Made by a program: the position numbers and the translations under genes. The notes beneath the pieces are model-generated. The model was not told the DNA's origin, searched no databases, and saw only the letters and a program-made list of their open reading frames with translations. Below are positions 24,560 through 33,394 of a stretch of 64,000 nucleotides of DNA, piece by piece. This DNA is from an uncultured Eggerthellaceae bacterium (GTDB taxonomy: Bacteria; Actinomycetota; Coriobacteriia; Coriobacteriales; Eggerthellaceae), in assembly GCA_934648845.1 (NCBI GenBank), contig CAKUFS010000011.1:1-64000 (forward strand), in the 5' to 3' direction. Positions within the stretch are counted from its first letter, which is position 1, and every line of letters begins with the position of its first letter.

Positions 24560-25732
24560 ATGTCAAGTCTTACCCGTCGCGGTTTCGTTGCCGCAACCGC
24601 TACTGCTGTCGCAGGTCTGGGTCTTGCCGGATGCGCCAGCTCCAACACTTCTGGTTCCGCTTCTGCAAGCGCTGCCGCTTCTGCAAGTGCCGGCATTGCC
24701 ACCATTGAACTGAACGACGAAGTTGAAGAGCTCACCGTTGTCACCAACATCAAAGACACGAAAACGTCAAGCATTGCCGTAGCCATCGAAAAAGGCTACT
24801 ACGAGCAGGAAAAGCTCAACGTAACGCAGCAGCCCTTCGGCGGCGGCTTCCCCGAAATCATGCCCGCGCTTTCCAAGGGCAGCATCGATGTAGTACCGTA
24901 CGGCTCCATCCCCACCTGCACGTATGTCTCCCAGGGCGACGACTTGGTCATCATCGGCGGCACCGTTTTGGATGGCTCCGAGTGCGTAACGCTCGCTGAA
25001 AACAAGGATGCTTACAAGAAGGCCGAAGACTTCAAAGGCAAGAAGATTGCCTGCTTCCGCATGGAAACGGGCCACATGGCGCTGAAATCCTGGTTGCGCA
25101 AATCCGGCTTGAAGATTGGCGCGCTTGCCGATGGCAACGACGTTGAATTCATTTTGCTGGAAGGCTCCGCAGCCGAAGTTGAGGCAGTGAAGAAAGGCGA
25201 AGTCGACATGTGCTTCGTAAACTCCGGCTACGGCTACACCGCCATCAAAGACCCCGCCGTTGCCGTGGCATTCCGCCCCAATGAGCTTATGGGTCATGAA
25301 TTCCCCTGCTGCCGCCAAACCACGAACCGCACCGCATTCGAAACGAAGAAATCCGCCCTGGTCAAGTTCGAGATTGCAAACTTGCGCGGCCTGTGCGACA
25401 TCAACAACGATAAAGAAGGCACCATCGCCACCATCATGAAGAATTCCGGTCAGCCCGAGGATTACGTGGAAGCAACCATGTACTCTGCCGGCACGTACAC
25501 TGCCGCCATGAAGTTCGAAATGGACCCCATGACCGATGACGTGAAAGCGTTCTACGAAGACATGGTGGACAACGGCGACCTGGAAAACGAAGACAAGTCG
25601 GTCATTCTGCAGCACATGGATTCTTCCATTTATTACAATGCACTGCAGACGCTGATTTCTCGCGGCGAGAACAAAGAATTCTACGAGGGTCTAATGACCG
25701 AATACAAGGCGCACAACACCTTGGGTCTGTAA
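24560..25732 (+). CDS. ABC importer substrate-binding lipoprotein (NitT/TauT type), Tat-exported
   Basis: About 390 residues. The N-terminus LTRRGFVAATATAVAGLGLAGC combines a twin-arginine (RRGF) signal with a lipobox ending in the lipidated Cys. A Ser/Ala linker follows, then a periplasmic-binding fold of the NMT1/SsuA/TauA class (ELTVVTNIKDTKTSSIAVAIEKGYY; VDVVPYGSIPTC). This class binds small anions or heteroatom organics such as sulfonates, nitrate or pyrimidines; the ligand here is unknown. The start ATG 24560 is preceded by AAAGGAAG. The ATPase and permease genes follow after a hairpin. Confidence 0.87.
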   Translation: MSSLTRRGFVAATATAVAGLGLAGCASSNTSGSASASAAASASAGIATIELNDEVEELTVVTNIKDTKTSSIAVAIEKGYYEQEKLNVTQQPFGGGFPEIMPALSKGSIDVVPYGSIPTCTYVSQGDDLVIIGGTVLDGSECVTLAENKDAYKKAEDFKGKKIACFRMETGHMALKSWLRKSGLKIGALADGNDVEFILLEGSAAEVEAVKKGEVDMCFVNSGYGYTAIKDPAVAVAFRPNELMGHEFPCCRQTTNRTAFETKKSALVKFEIANLRGLCDINNDKEGTIATIMKNSGQPEDYVEATMYSAGTYTAAMKFEMDPMTDDVKAFYEDMVDNGDLENEDKSVILQHMDSSIYYNALQTLISRGENKEFYEGLMTEYKAHNTLGL

Positions 25733-25772
25733 TTGCCCGATTGCCATTCCTTGTGACTCCGATGATTCCCGA

Positions 25773-25810
25773 AAGGCGCGCCTGCCCCGCAGTGGGCGCG
25801 CCTTCATTTT
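25773..25810 (+). terminator. Attenuator hairpin between binding-protein and ATPase genes
   Basis: AAGGCGCGCC and GGCGCGCCTT form a perfect 10-bp stem followed by CATTTT. Its place, 41 bases after the binding-protein stop and 75 before the ATPase start, suits partial termination or mRNA stabilisation, which would raise binding-protein over transporter levels. Confidence 0.75.
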
Positions 25811-25884
25811 ACGTCGAGCGACTTGCCGCGAGCAATCGTGCGTAAGCACACTACTACCTATTGCGCAAAGAAATAAGGAACCCT

Positions 25885-26667
25885 ATGCCATCCATCCAAT
25901 TCAAAGATGTTTGCTATTCCTATATTGATAACAACGAATCATATCTTGCCCTGGAAGATATCAATCTAGAAATAACAGAAGGCGAATTTGTCTGCCTCGT
26001 AGGCCATTCGGGCTGCGGCAAATCAACCATGCTCAACTTGCTTGCTGGACTTGCCACGCCCACGCACGGCGAAGTGCTTATCGACGGCGCGCCCATTGAA
26101 GGCCCTGGTTCCGATCGATCCATTGTCTTCCAAAGTTATTCTCTGTTCCCCTGGCAGACCGCGCTGAAAAACGTGGTATTTGCGCTGCGCAAAACGAACA
26201 AGAATATCTCAAAGGAACAAGCGACAAAAAGGGCTCTTGAACTGCTGAAACAGGTGGGCGTCAACGATGCCGCAAACCGTTTTCCGTTCCAGCTTTCCGG
26301 CGGCATGCGCCAACGCGTTGCCATTGCACGTGCCTTGGCGATTGACGCCCCTATCATGCTGCTGGATGAACCGTTCGGCGCGCTTGATCCCATGATTCGC
26401 GGCAAGTTGCAATCGCTGCTCATGGATTTATGGGCAGATTCATGCTGCAAAACTGCCGTATTCGTCACACACGACATTGACGAAGCGCTCATTTTGGCCG
26501 ACCGCATTGTGTTCATGGAACCAAAGCACATCATCAAAACATTCGAGCTTCCCCACGACCGCTCTCACAGCATGGATGCCATTTACGACGATGTGCGCCT
26601 GCGCGCCATCAAAGCGGAAGTCATGGAGCTTTTCGAAGCAACTGCTCAGGGGGAAGACGATGAATAA
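25885..26667 (+). CDS. ABC importer ATPase (SsuB/TauB type)
   Basis: A 260-residue ATPase: Walker A VGHSGCGKST, Q-loop QSYSLFPWQT, signature LSGGMRQRVAIARAL, Walker B IMLLDEPFGALD, and the switch His in VTHDIDEA. This is the typical profile of nitrate/sulfonate/taurine-type importer ATPases. ATG 25885 is preceded by AAGGA. The gene overlaps the permease gene by 8 bases. Confidence 0.93.
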   Translation: MPSIQFKDVCYSYIDNNESYLALEDINLEITEGEFVCLVGHSGCGKSTMLNLLAGLATPTHGEVLIDGAPIEGPGSDRSIVFQSYSLFPWQTALKNVVFALRKTNKNISKEQATKRALELLKQVGVNDAANRFPFQLSGGMRQRVAIARALAIDAPIMLLDEPFGALDPMIRGKLQSLLMDLWADSCCKTAVFVTHDIDEALILADRIVFMEPKHIIKTFELPHDRSHSMDAIYDDVRLRAIKAEVMELFEATAQGEDDE

Positions 26668-27616
26668 GACCGCAACTGCGCCCGTCAGCAACCAAAGGCA
26701 ATCGAAGAAAAAACTTTGGTGTCCTTCGTTTATTTTGGCAAATCTCCTGTTCATCGTGCTGCTTGTTACCATTGCCATCCCCGGCAAAATGACACCCGCC
26801 ACGCCCGTTCCGTTCTATTGCGCGGCCGTGCTTATTGAAGCGCTTTACTTGTGGCGCTTCTTCATCAACGAGCGCAAGCCATCATCAAGCTACATTGTGA
26901 TTGTGGTGTGGCTGTTCCTTATTGTGTGGGAAATCTGCTCTACCGATTTGAAACTCACCCACCCCGTTCTCATCCCTTTGCCGGAAAACGTGTTCAACGT
27001 CTTCCCTAAATTGCACACCGAGCTTTTACGCAATATCACATCGTCGCTCTCGCTTTTGGGCGCGGGCTATTTCAGCGCGCTCATCTTGGGAAACATTCTG
27101 GGGCTTTTCGCGGGGTGGATTCCGAAACTAAAGGAAACGGTCTATCCTATTGCCCGCGCGCTGGCACCGATTCCCGCTATCGTATTTGCGCCCTACTTGA
27201 TTATGCTCATGCCCAGCTTTCGTTCCGCGGCCATCGTTGCCATTTTTCTGGGCATTTTCTGGCCCACGCTGCTCAACGCCATCCTGCGCGTGGGATCCAT
27301 GGATCGGCGCGTGATTGAAAGCGCGCGCATGATGGGACTGTCCACGCCGGAAATCATCTTCCAAATCATGTTGCCCTATATGTATCCGAGCATAGTAAAC
27401 GGCATGAAAGTCCAGTTGGCAACGGGCATGCTCATGCTGGTCATGGCGGAAATGTACGGCGCCACCAGCGGCATGGGCTATTTCGTTTTGAATTACACGA
27501 ACTATGGCAACTACACGAATGTGGTGGCGGGCATCATCTGCGTGGGCTTGGTGGTAACCGTACTTGACTGCCTGCTTGGCATCCTTATCAGAAAAACCGT
27601 AAAATGGAGCGAATAA
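26660..27616 (+). CDS. ABC importer permease (SsuC/TauC type)
   Basis: About 318 residues with six or more membrane helices. The EAA-like cytoplasmic loop is RVIESARMMGLSTPEIIFQIMLPYMYPSIVNGMKVQ, which docks on the ATPase. The N-terminus has extra hydrophobic segments (residues 25-90) beyond the usual family length of about 260. The start ATG 26660 overlaps the ATPase stop and follows GGGGGAAG. It completes a one-permease, one-ATPase importer with the lipoprotein at 24560. Confidence 0.92.
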   Translation: MNKTATAPVSNQRQSKKKLWCPSFILANLLFIVLLVTIAIPGKMTPATPVPFYCAAVLIEALYLWRFFINERKPSSSYIVIVVWLFLIVWEICSTDLKLTHPVLIPLPENVFNVFPKLHTELLRNITSSLSLLGAGYFSALILGNILGLFAGWIPKLKETVYPIARALAPIPAIVFAPYLIMLMPSFRSAAIVAIFLGIFWPTLLNAILRVGSMDRRVIESARMMGLSTPEIIFQIMLPYMYPSIVNGMKVQLATGMLMLVMAEMYGATSGMGYFVLNYTNYGNYTNVVAGIICVGLVVTVLDCLLGILIRKTVKWSE

Positions 27617-27625
27617 CCACCATGC

Positions 27626-27654
27626 ATGTTAAAAAGTGACGGGGTCTTTTTCAC
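27626..27654 (+). repeat. 29-bp palindromic repeat B, copy 2
   Basis: Differs by one base from the copy at 141-169 (the base after GACGGGG is T here). It begins 10 bases after the permease stop codon and ends 114 bases before the DUF5714 gene. Confidence 0.8.
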
Positions 27655-27767
27655 CTCCGTGAATAACGCAAGCGAAGAGAGACGCTTGCATCACACCCGC
27701 CTTCCGTAACGTCTGTTCTAAACGTTGCTGTGTCCGCGCAGCAACGAACCGAGAGAAAGAGGAACCC

Positions 27768-28496
27768 ATGTCAGCCGGAAAAGCAAACTGCCTTGTATGC
27801 GGAGAGCCCATTATCTACCACGAGCAGACACAGGAATACACGTGCCATCTTTGCGGAAAGACCGAAACGGGCCATTGCGCTTGCGAGGCAGGTCATTACG
27901 TATGCGATGCATGCCACCGAAGCGAAGGCGTGCGCCAAAGCAATGAATACCTAGCTGCCGCTACCTCGAAAAACCCCATTGAGCTGACCATGCACATGAT
28001 GGACCAAGCCGTGATTTACCCGAACGGGCCCGAGCATCATACGCTTATCGGCGCATGCCTTCTGGCCGCGTACGCAAATACAGGCGGCGACATCGACAAA
28101 GAAAAAGCCCTGGAAGAGCTGAAGAAACGCAGCATGCAGGTCCCGGGCGGCACCTGCGGTTTCTGGGGTACCTGCGGTGCTGCCGTGAGTGCCGGACAAT
28201 TCTGGAGCATTGTTTCGGGCTCATCGCCCATGACCGACGTATCGTGGGGACAATGTCAAAAACTCACGTCGAACATCTTGGGCAAGCTCGCAGAATACGG
28301 CGGACCGCGCTGCTGCAAACGCACGGGCTTCATTGCTATTCAGGAAGCCGTGAAATTTGCGAAAGAGACAACGGGCGTTGAGATGGAGCTGCCGGAAACC
28401 ATTACATGCCATTGGTTCCCCCGCAATGCCGAGTGCTTGCGCGACCGCTGCCCCTTCTTCCCCGAAGGCGCCGTACATCCCAACGATAAGCAGTAG
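27768..28496 (+). CDS. DUF5714 domain protein, cysteine-rich
   Basis: A 242-residue cytoplasmic protein. The N-terminal 50 residues are zinc-ribbon-like with CxxC pairs (CLVCGEP, CHLCGKTETGHCAC, CDAC). The rest is the DUF5714 domain with conserved EHHTLIGACLLAAYANTGG, VPGGTCGFWGTCGAAVSAG and PRCCKRTGFIAIQEAV, and a final Cys-rich CHWFPRNAECLRDRCPFFP. The many invariant Cys and the His suggest metal binding. The family is known mainly from anaerobes and methanogens, sometimes fused or adjacent to SAM methyltransferases; its activity is uncharacterised as far as I know. ATG 27768 follows AGAGGA. It is downstream of the ABC importer genes. Confidence 0.82.
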   Translation: MSAGKANCLVCGEPIIYHEQTQEYTCHLCGKTETGHCACEAGHYVCDACHRSEGVRQSNEYLAAATSKNPIELTMHMMDQAVIYPNGPEHHTLIGACLLAAYANTGGDIDKEKALEELKKRSMQVPGGTCGFWGTCGAAVSAGQFWSIVSGSSPMTDVSWGQCQKLTSNILGKLAEYGGPRCCKRTGFIAIQEAVKFAKETTGVEMELPETITCHWFPRNAECLRDRCPFFPEGAVHPNDKQ

Positions 28497-28556
28497 TGCA
28501 CGCAGCAGATCAGGCACGCCGCGCCTTGCCACAATAAGCGCGCTCGGGAGATGCAA

Positions 28557-29171
28557 ATGACAGAAGGCTTGAACATATCAGTTGAGACGTATACGGGCAA
28601 AAACGCCCGTCATGTCGTCATTCCTGATGGCGTGACGAAAATCGGTTCGAAAGCATTCTTCTGCCACCCTGAAATCGAATCAGTCGTTATTCCCGAAGGC
28701 GTTGTCTGCATTGAAGACGACGCCTTCAATGGGTGCACGGGACTTGCCGAAATCACTCTTCCCTCTACCCTTACAGAGCTGGGAAAACGCGCGTTTCGCA
28801 GCTGCCGCGCCTTGACGAGCATCCACATACCAGCTGCTCTTGAAGTGATACCCGACCAAGCATTCAGTCTTTGCACGTTTCTGGAGTGCGTAACGGGCGG
28901 CGAAAACCTGTACGGCATTGGCGAAGAGGCGTTCTCGGGATGCCAGTCCATGAAGGTATGCGAACCACTCAATTACGCTGTTGACCTGGGCATCCATGCC
29001 TTTAGTTGGTGCAATGAACTGACCGAGCCTTCGCTTGGCCGTCACTTCGTCTACGTTGGCGACGAATGTTTCCGGCACTGCATTGCCTTCACGAAATGCG
29101 AAGAGCCGCACGATGTGGAGTATTTAGGAGCGCGCATCTTCACCGGTTGCAACGCAAGCAGCATGTTGTAG
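28557..29171 (+). CDS. BspA-type leucine-rich-repeat (LRR_5) protein
   Basis: About 204 residues made of repeats of roughly 23 residues with the pattern IPxGVxxIGxxAFxxCxxLxxVxIP, for example VTKIGSKAFFCHPEIESVVIP and LTELGKRAFRSCRALTSIHIP. There is no signal peptide or cell-wall anchor, so a cytoplasmic location is predicted, unlike most BspA-like surface proteins. The ATG at 28557 follows GGGAG at 6 bases; the ATG at 28551 is less well placed. It lies 60 bases after the DUF5714 gene on the same strand. Function unknown. Confidence 0.8.
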   Translation: MTEGLNISVETYTGKNARHVVIPDGVTKIGSKAFFCHPEIESVVIPEGVVCIEDDAFNGCTGLAEITLPSTLTELGKRAFRSCRALTSIHIPAALEVIPDQAFSLCTFLECVTGGENLYGIGEEAFSGCQSMKVCEPLNYAVDLGIHAFSWCNELTEPSLGRHFVYVGDECFRHCIAFTKCEEPHDVEYLGARIFTGCNASSML

Positions 29172-29176
29172 CGTTT

Positions 29177-29228
29177 TGGCGCGATGCGCTGCCCCGCAAC
29201 GGCGCACAATGTGCAGTGCATCGCCAAC
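29177..29228. terminator. Shared hairpin between convergent genes
   Basis: TTGGCGCGATGCGCTGC and GCAGTGCATCGCCAA pair with one bulge and one mismatch, an imperfect stem of about 15 bp. It lies between the stops of the LRR gene (29171) and mnmA (29250), so it probably terminates both. T-runs are weak. Confidence 0.5.
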
Positions 29229-29249
29229 ACGCAGCGCCCCAGGGTCCGC

Positions 29250-30326
29250 TTACTCTCCTACCGACACAATAGTGCCGCCACCCAATACCACATCGCCGTC
29301 GTAAAGAACAACCGCCTGACCAAGCGCAATGGCTGACAACGGCTCATCGAACACCACTTTGACCGTACCGTCTTCCAGAGGAATTGCAGTCGCGGCTTTC
29401 TCTTGCTGACGATACCGCACTTTCGCTTTGCAGGCGCAGGCGGCTTGCGGAGCACAGCCAGCTATCCAATTGAAATCGCTGGCAATAAGCGTTGAGCTGT
29501 ACAGATCTTGCTGCTCGCAAATCGTAACGGTATTCGTTACCGCGTCGATTTTCTGCACATACACCGGCTTTCCCAGCGCAATGCCCAAGCCTTTTCGCTG
29601 CCCCACCGTATAATTGATAATCCCGTGATGCGTTCCCACAATCGCGCCGTTCGTATCAATGAATGCCCCTTCGGGATACTCTTTTCCCGTATATGCGCGA
29701 ATAAACGAAGGGTAATCCCCATCGGGCACAAAACAGATGTCCTGGCTTTCTGCTTTCTCGGCATTGACGAAACCGTGCTGCGCAGCCAGCTCACGCACCC
29801 GCTTTTTCGTCATGCCGCCCAGCGGGAAAAGCGTATGGGCAAGCTGCTCTTGCGTAAGCAGATACAGCACGTAGCTTTGATCTTTCGTCTCGTCCGCGGC
29901 TTTTTTCAGCAGATACTTCTCGCCGTCGTATTCGATTTGCGCATAGTGCCCGGTCACCAGATAATCGCAGCCCAGTTCATGAGCGCGCATGAGCAGTTTC
30001 TCGAACTTCAAATAGTGGTTGCAGTCGATGCACGGATTCGGCGTTTTTCCCTGCTCATATGATGCTACAAATTTGTCAATGACCTTCTCTTTGAAACCAT
30101 CGGAGAAATTGAAGACGTAATATGGAATACCCAGACCAAACGCAACACTGCGCGCGTCTTCCACGTCTTCAAGCGTGCAACACGTATGCGAATCAATTTC
30201 GCTCTCAACGTCGTTGCTATGCAACTTCATGGTGCAACCAATGCAGTCGTACCCGTTATCTTTCATGAGTTTTGCCGCAACGGAAGAATCAACGCCGCCG
30301 CTCATGGCAATCAGTGCTTTTGTCAT
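29250..30326 (-). CDS. mnmA: tRNA-specific 2-thiouridylase MnmA
   Basis: Installs the 2-thio group at wobble U34 of tRNA-Lys, -Glu and -Gln. The 358-residue product has the PP-loop IAMSGGVDSSVAA, the catalytic Cys in NPCIDCNHYLKF and the second in ESQDICFVPDGDY, the tRNA-contact LGIPYYVFN, and the C-terminal beta domains. Normal family length. It is convergent with the LRR gene. No partner IscS is visible in the window. Confidence 0.95.
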   Translation of the reverse strand: MTKALIAMSGGVDSSVAAKLMKDNGYDCIGCTMKLHSNDVESEIDSHTCCTLEDVEDARSVAFGLGIPYYVFNFSDGFKEKVIDKFVASYEQGKTPNPCIDCNHYLKFEKLLMRAHELGCDYLVTGHYAQIEYDGEKYLLKKAADETKDQSYVLYLLTQEQLAHTLFPLGGMTKKRVRELAAQHGFVNAEKAESQDICFVPDGDYPSFIRAYTGKEYPEGAFIDTNGAIVGTHHGIINYTVGQRKGLGIALGKPVYVQKIDAVTNTVTICEQQDLYSSTLIASDFNWIAGCAPQAACACKAKVRYRQQEKAATAIPLEDGTVKVVFDEPLSAIALGQAVVLYDGDVVLGGGTIVSVGE

Positions 30327-30488
30327 TTTTTATCATCCGTACTATCCGCGTTTTTATTCAGGTCAAATCATAATGGCTTGCTGGGGATACGCAACAAGCA
30401 AATGGCGAAGCACCATAAAAGACAAAGATAACGGCAAACGCAGATGCAAGTAGAAGCGAAATTGCTGCTCTGAAAAGAGCCACAAAAG

Positions 30489-30517
30489 GTGAAAAAGTCC
30501 CCGTCACTTTTTAACAT
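30489..30517 (-). repeat. 29-bp palindromic repeat B, copy 3 (inverted)
   Basis: The exact reverse complement of the copy at 141-169. It lies in the intergenic space between mnmA and the dockerin protein gene, about 10 bases from a 9-bp hairpin at 30528-30557. Confidence 0.8.
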
Positions 30518-30527
30518 AAATTGAAAG

Positions 30528-30557
30528 CTCCCAAGCCGCTCGTACAGCTTGGGAGCC
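30528..30557 (-). terminator. Hairpin downstream of the dockerin-protein gene
   Basis: GCTCCCAAG and CTTGGGAGC form a perfect 9-bp stem with a 12-base loop. On the minus strand it is followed by TTTCAATTT, a weak T-tract, about 105 bases after the stop of the secreted protein. Confidence 0.55.
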
Positions 30558-30662
30558 CCCTAGGAAGAGAACGCAAAAGAATCTGCGTTTTAAACAAATC
30601 AAAAAGAAGAAGCGTCGTTACCTATAAACGCGTCTTCTGGTGACACGAAACCGCCGCAACGC

Positions 30663-33353
30663 TTACGCGTCAAACGTGGTACCCGCATGGATTGCATGCT
30701 GAATGGCAAAAGCGTCAACCGCATCGATCGCAGCGTCGTTATTGACGTCGGCAACCCACAACAACGTGGCATGCGTCCATGTAGCCGGCAGAATGTACTG
30801 CGCATAATCAGCGCCGTACTTGCCATTGCCCAAGTCGTACGCAACTTGCGCGTCCACAATGTTCATACGACCATTGCCATTCGCATCGCCCTTCAGGACA
30901 TTCGCGATAATGGACACCTGCGCAGGCTGCGTCACTTCAAGCGGGAACTCGCTTGCTTCCACGGGACCAGTAACGAAAGCATCTTTCAAGCTAATGGAGC
31001 AGGAATCCGTAGCCTTCAGCGCTTTGAACGTCACTTTCGCAACTTCAATGCCATCTTGAGCGGAAGCAGTGTTTGCCAAGAAACTGAACAGCGCTTCGCT
31101 CTTGCCTTCCTCGGGAAGGAGCGTAGCATCGGCAGAAAGACCGGCACCCTTCTGAATGGAAACAATCTCAAGCGTATCGGCGTCGAAGTCAAGCGTTGCC
31201 TGCATGGCGGCAAGACCAGCATTCATGCCCGCAAGCGGAGCAGATGCAGAAGCAGTCACAGTAACAGTGAACGTATCTCCAACCTTCAATATTTTATCAT
31301 CAGTTGCTGCAAGTGCTGCCTGATATTCAGGATAAACGGTCTTCGTCAGCTTGTCAGCGTCAACACCGAGCGGGTCATCGGTACGATTGCAATTCTTCAT
31401 CGTGAAGCACTTCGGATCCCAATTGCCCGTACCCGCCTTGAAATCAGGCAGAGTAACGGAGCTGTTCAGATACGTTGTGCCCTCAACAGGTGCGGGAGTC
31501 GCATAAGAGGTGTCTACCCACTCAATGCGGCCGATGCCCTTGTCATAAGAACCAAATGCATACTGATTGTTCTCGATAGTGTTGTACTTGTCCAGACCAG
31601 CGATAAAACCAATGATGGCGCCTGTTTCGCTTTCGCCCTGAACCGTGCCCGTTACCATATTATTGCTGATAGATCCCGCGCCGTTGTTCCAGCACTGGTA
31701 CACAGCGCCTTCGCCGCCGAAAATACCGCCCACGCGCGCAACGCCCGTAACGCTACCGGACATGGTGCAGTTCGTCACCGTAGGAAAGCACGCATTGGGT
31801 GCAGAAGCCATGCCCCAGTTCGTTCCTGCGTAGCCAGCACCCAGAATGCCGCCCACGTAATTGCCCGTTGCTACAACGGTACCGTCAAACGAGCAGCCAT
31901 CAACAACGAACGTGCCCATGGACTGACCCTTGTCGGCAACAATGCCGCCCACAAAGTTCACGCCCTTGACCGTTGCGTGGCTCACGCAATTCTTGATAGT
32001 GCCGTTGAATTCGCCAGCAAACGCGCCAATGTTGCTTTGCTGACCGTCGTAACCAATAGTCACGCCTTCTTCAATGGTGCAGTTCTCGATAGCCACCGCA
32101 TGAGAACCAGAAGCGTATCCACCGATGAAGCCGGACATCAACGTGCTGGAGCCAGACTTCAACGTTACGTTCTTAATGGAAATGCAATCACGAGAAGAAC
32201 CCGTGGTGTACGTATTGACCAGACCGTAGCCGGCAATTTTCTCGCCATAGATGTTCAAATTAGAAACAGAAGCTTGTTCGGTTGCACCTAACAGCGGCAA
32301 GCCGTCAACAGGAACGGTAAGCAGATGGTTATCGCCATCAATGGAACCCTTAAAGCGCACGGTTGCAGAGCCAATCGGCGTCCAACCAGCAGGAAGTTCG
32401 ATGTCGGCAGCCATCTTGAAGAACACGCCTTCGTACTTCTCGCCGCCGGCAACGTTCTCGGAAAGCTTCGTCAGATCAGCAGCAGACTTCAGCAGGTACG
32501 GCTTTTCCTGCGTGCCCTTGCCCGCAAAATCACCTGTTTGCTCCTCGATAGCAACCGTAAATGTGTAGGTATGCGCGATGTAGGCCTCACCACTTGTATT
32601 GTTCATGGAAGGCCACGACGGATCGCCACACTTCACGGTGATAACAGTGCCGTCGCTCACTGGAACGTTCTCGGTGCGCTTGTACGTTGTGTCGCCAACA
32701 GATGTGCGCACCTGGAAGTTCTTGTTCGCAGCGGTCGGAACAACCGTAACAGACTCGGTACCCGCAGGAAGCGTAAGCGTGTACGCAGCGGTTTCAGGGT
32801 CAAATGCTTTGTCAAGCGCACCATCGCTGAACGTAATCGCTTTCACCGCGGTATCATTGTTATCCCACGTACCACCGTGGTCCACGCCGCCATCCTTGCT
32901 GAAGAAGATATGGATTTCATCGTTTGCCGCCAAGGTGCCCTTGGCAACAGTAAATTCGCTAAAACCGCGATTCGTAAACCAATCGTTTAACGTGCCCATG
33001 TAACCAGACATGTAATCGGGATGACCGGCTTCCATTCCATTAATGGAGCTGATGTAGCCGCTATCCAGGCCCTCAGCCGTGGCATTTACTTCGTCAAGCG
33101 CCGCACCAACGCAATTCATCATGGTGCTGTTTTCGTTGAGATCAACCCACGTATCAACCAAAACGCCATCCCATGCGGCGCCATCCGCTTTCGGGTAAAC
33201 CGTGTTATCAACGACAACATGAACTTGGCTTTTCGCATCGTCTTTTGCCACCGCCAACGCCGTTGCGGGCAGAATGGGCAAAAGTCCCGCGGCCAAGACC
33301 AGAGACACCGCTGCGCTTAGCAGCTTCTTGCTCCATGACCTGCTCTTCTTCAT
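30663..33353 (-). CDS. Secreted DUF4430 / GLUG-repeat / cohesin-like / dockerin protein
   Basis: About 896 residues, start ATG 33353 after AAAGGA. A Sec signal peptide (MKKSRSWSKKLLSAAVSLVL, cleavage near ALAV) is followed by a DUF4430-like, transcobalamin-C-terminal-like domain (residues 40-160, core YISSINGMEAG), a cadherin-like beta-sandwich (175-265), GLUG-type beta-helix repeats (about 275-640), a cohesin-like domain (about 690-815, KVGDTFTVTV and MQATLDFDADTLEIVSI), and a type I dockerin (about 819-896) with two calcium loops, GDANGNGRMNIVD and ADVNNDAAIDAVD. No sortase motif or membrane anchor is present. The upstream leader looks like a cobalamin riboswitch with a terminator. I infer an extracellular corrinoid-binding or scaffold protein; the ligand is not proven. 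Confidence 0.82.
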   Translation of the reverse strand: MKKSRSWSKKLLSAAVSLVLAAGLLPILPATALAVAKDDAKSQVHVVVDNTVYPKADGAAWDGVLVDTWVDLNENSTMMNCVGAALDEVNATAEGLDSGYISSINGMEAGHPDYMSGYMGTLNDWFTNRGFSEFTVAKGTLAANDEIHIFFSKDGGVDHGGTWDNNDTAVKAITFSDGALDKAFDPETAAYTLTLPAGTESVTVVPTAANKNFQVRTSVGDTTYKRTENVPVSDGTVITVKCGDPSWPSMNNTSGEAYIAHTYTFTVAIEEQTGDFAGKGTQEKPYLLKSAADLTKLSENVAGGEKYEGVFFKMAADIELPAGWTPIGSATVRFKGSIDGDNHLLTVPVDGLPLLGATEQASVSNLNIYGEKIAGYGLVNTYTTGSSRDCISIKNVTLKSGSSTLMSGFIGGYASGSHAVAIENCTIEEGVTIGYDGQQSNIGAFAGEFNGTIKNCVSHATVKGVNFVGGIVADKGQSMGTFVVDGCSFDGTVVATGNYVGGILGAGYAGTNWGMASAPNACFPTVTNCTMSGSVTGVARVGGIFGGEGAVYQCWNNGAGSISNNMVTGTVQGESETGAIIGFIAGLDKYNTIENNQYAFGSYDKGIGRIEWVDTSYATPAPVEGTTYLNSSVTLPDFKAGTGNWDPKCFTMKNCNRTDDPLGVDADKLTKTVYPEYQAALAATDDKILKVGDTFTVTVTASASAPLAGMNAGLAAMQATLDFDADTLEIVSIQKGAGLSADATLLPEEGKSEALFSFLANTASAQDGIEVAKVTFKALKATDSCSISLKDAFVTGPVEASEFPLEVTQPAQVSIIANVLKGDANGNGRMNIVDAQVAYDLGNGKYGADYAQYILPATWTHATLLWVADVNNDAAIDAVDAFAIQHAIHAGTTFDA

Positions 33354-33394
33354 TTCCACATCCTTTCTGCAGTTCCCCGTTCCCCTTCCGGGAA

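Noticed and set aside
30687..32291. 534-codon open frame opposite the dockerin protein
   Set aside because: Shadow frame; the minus-strand protein has coherent domains, signal peptide and leader.
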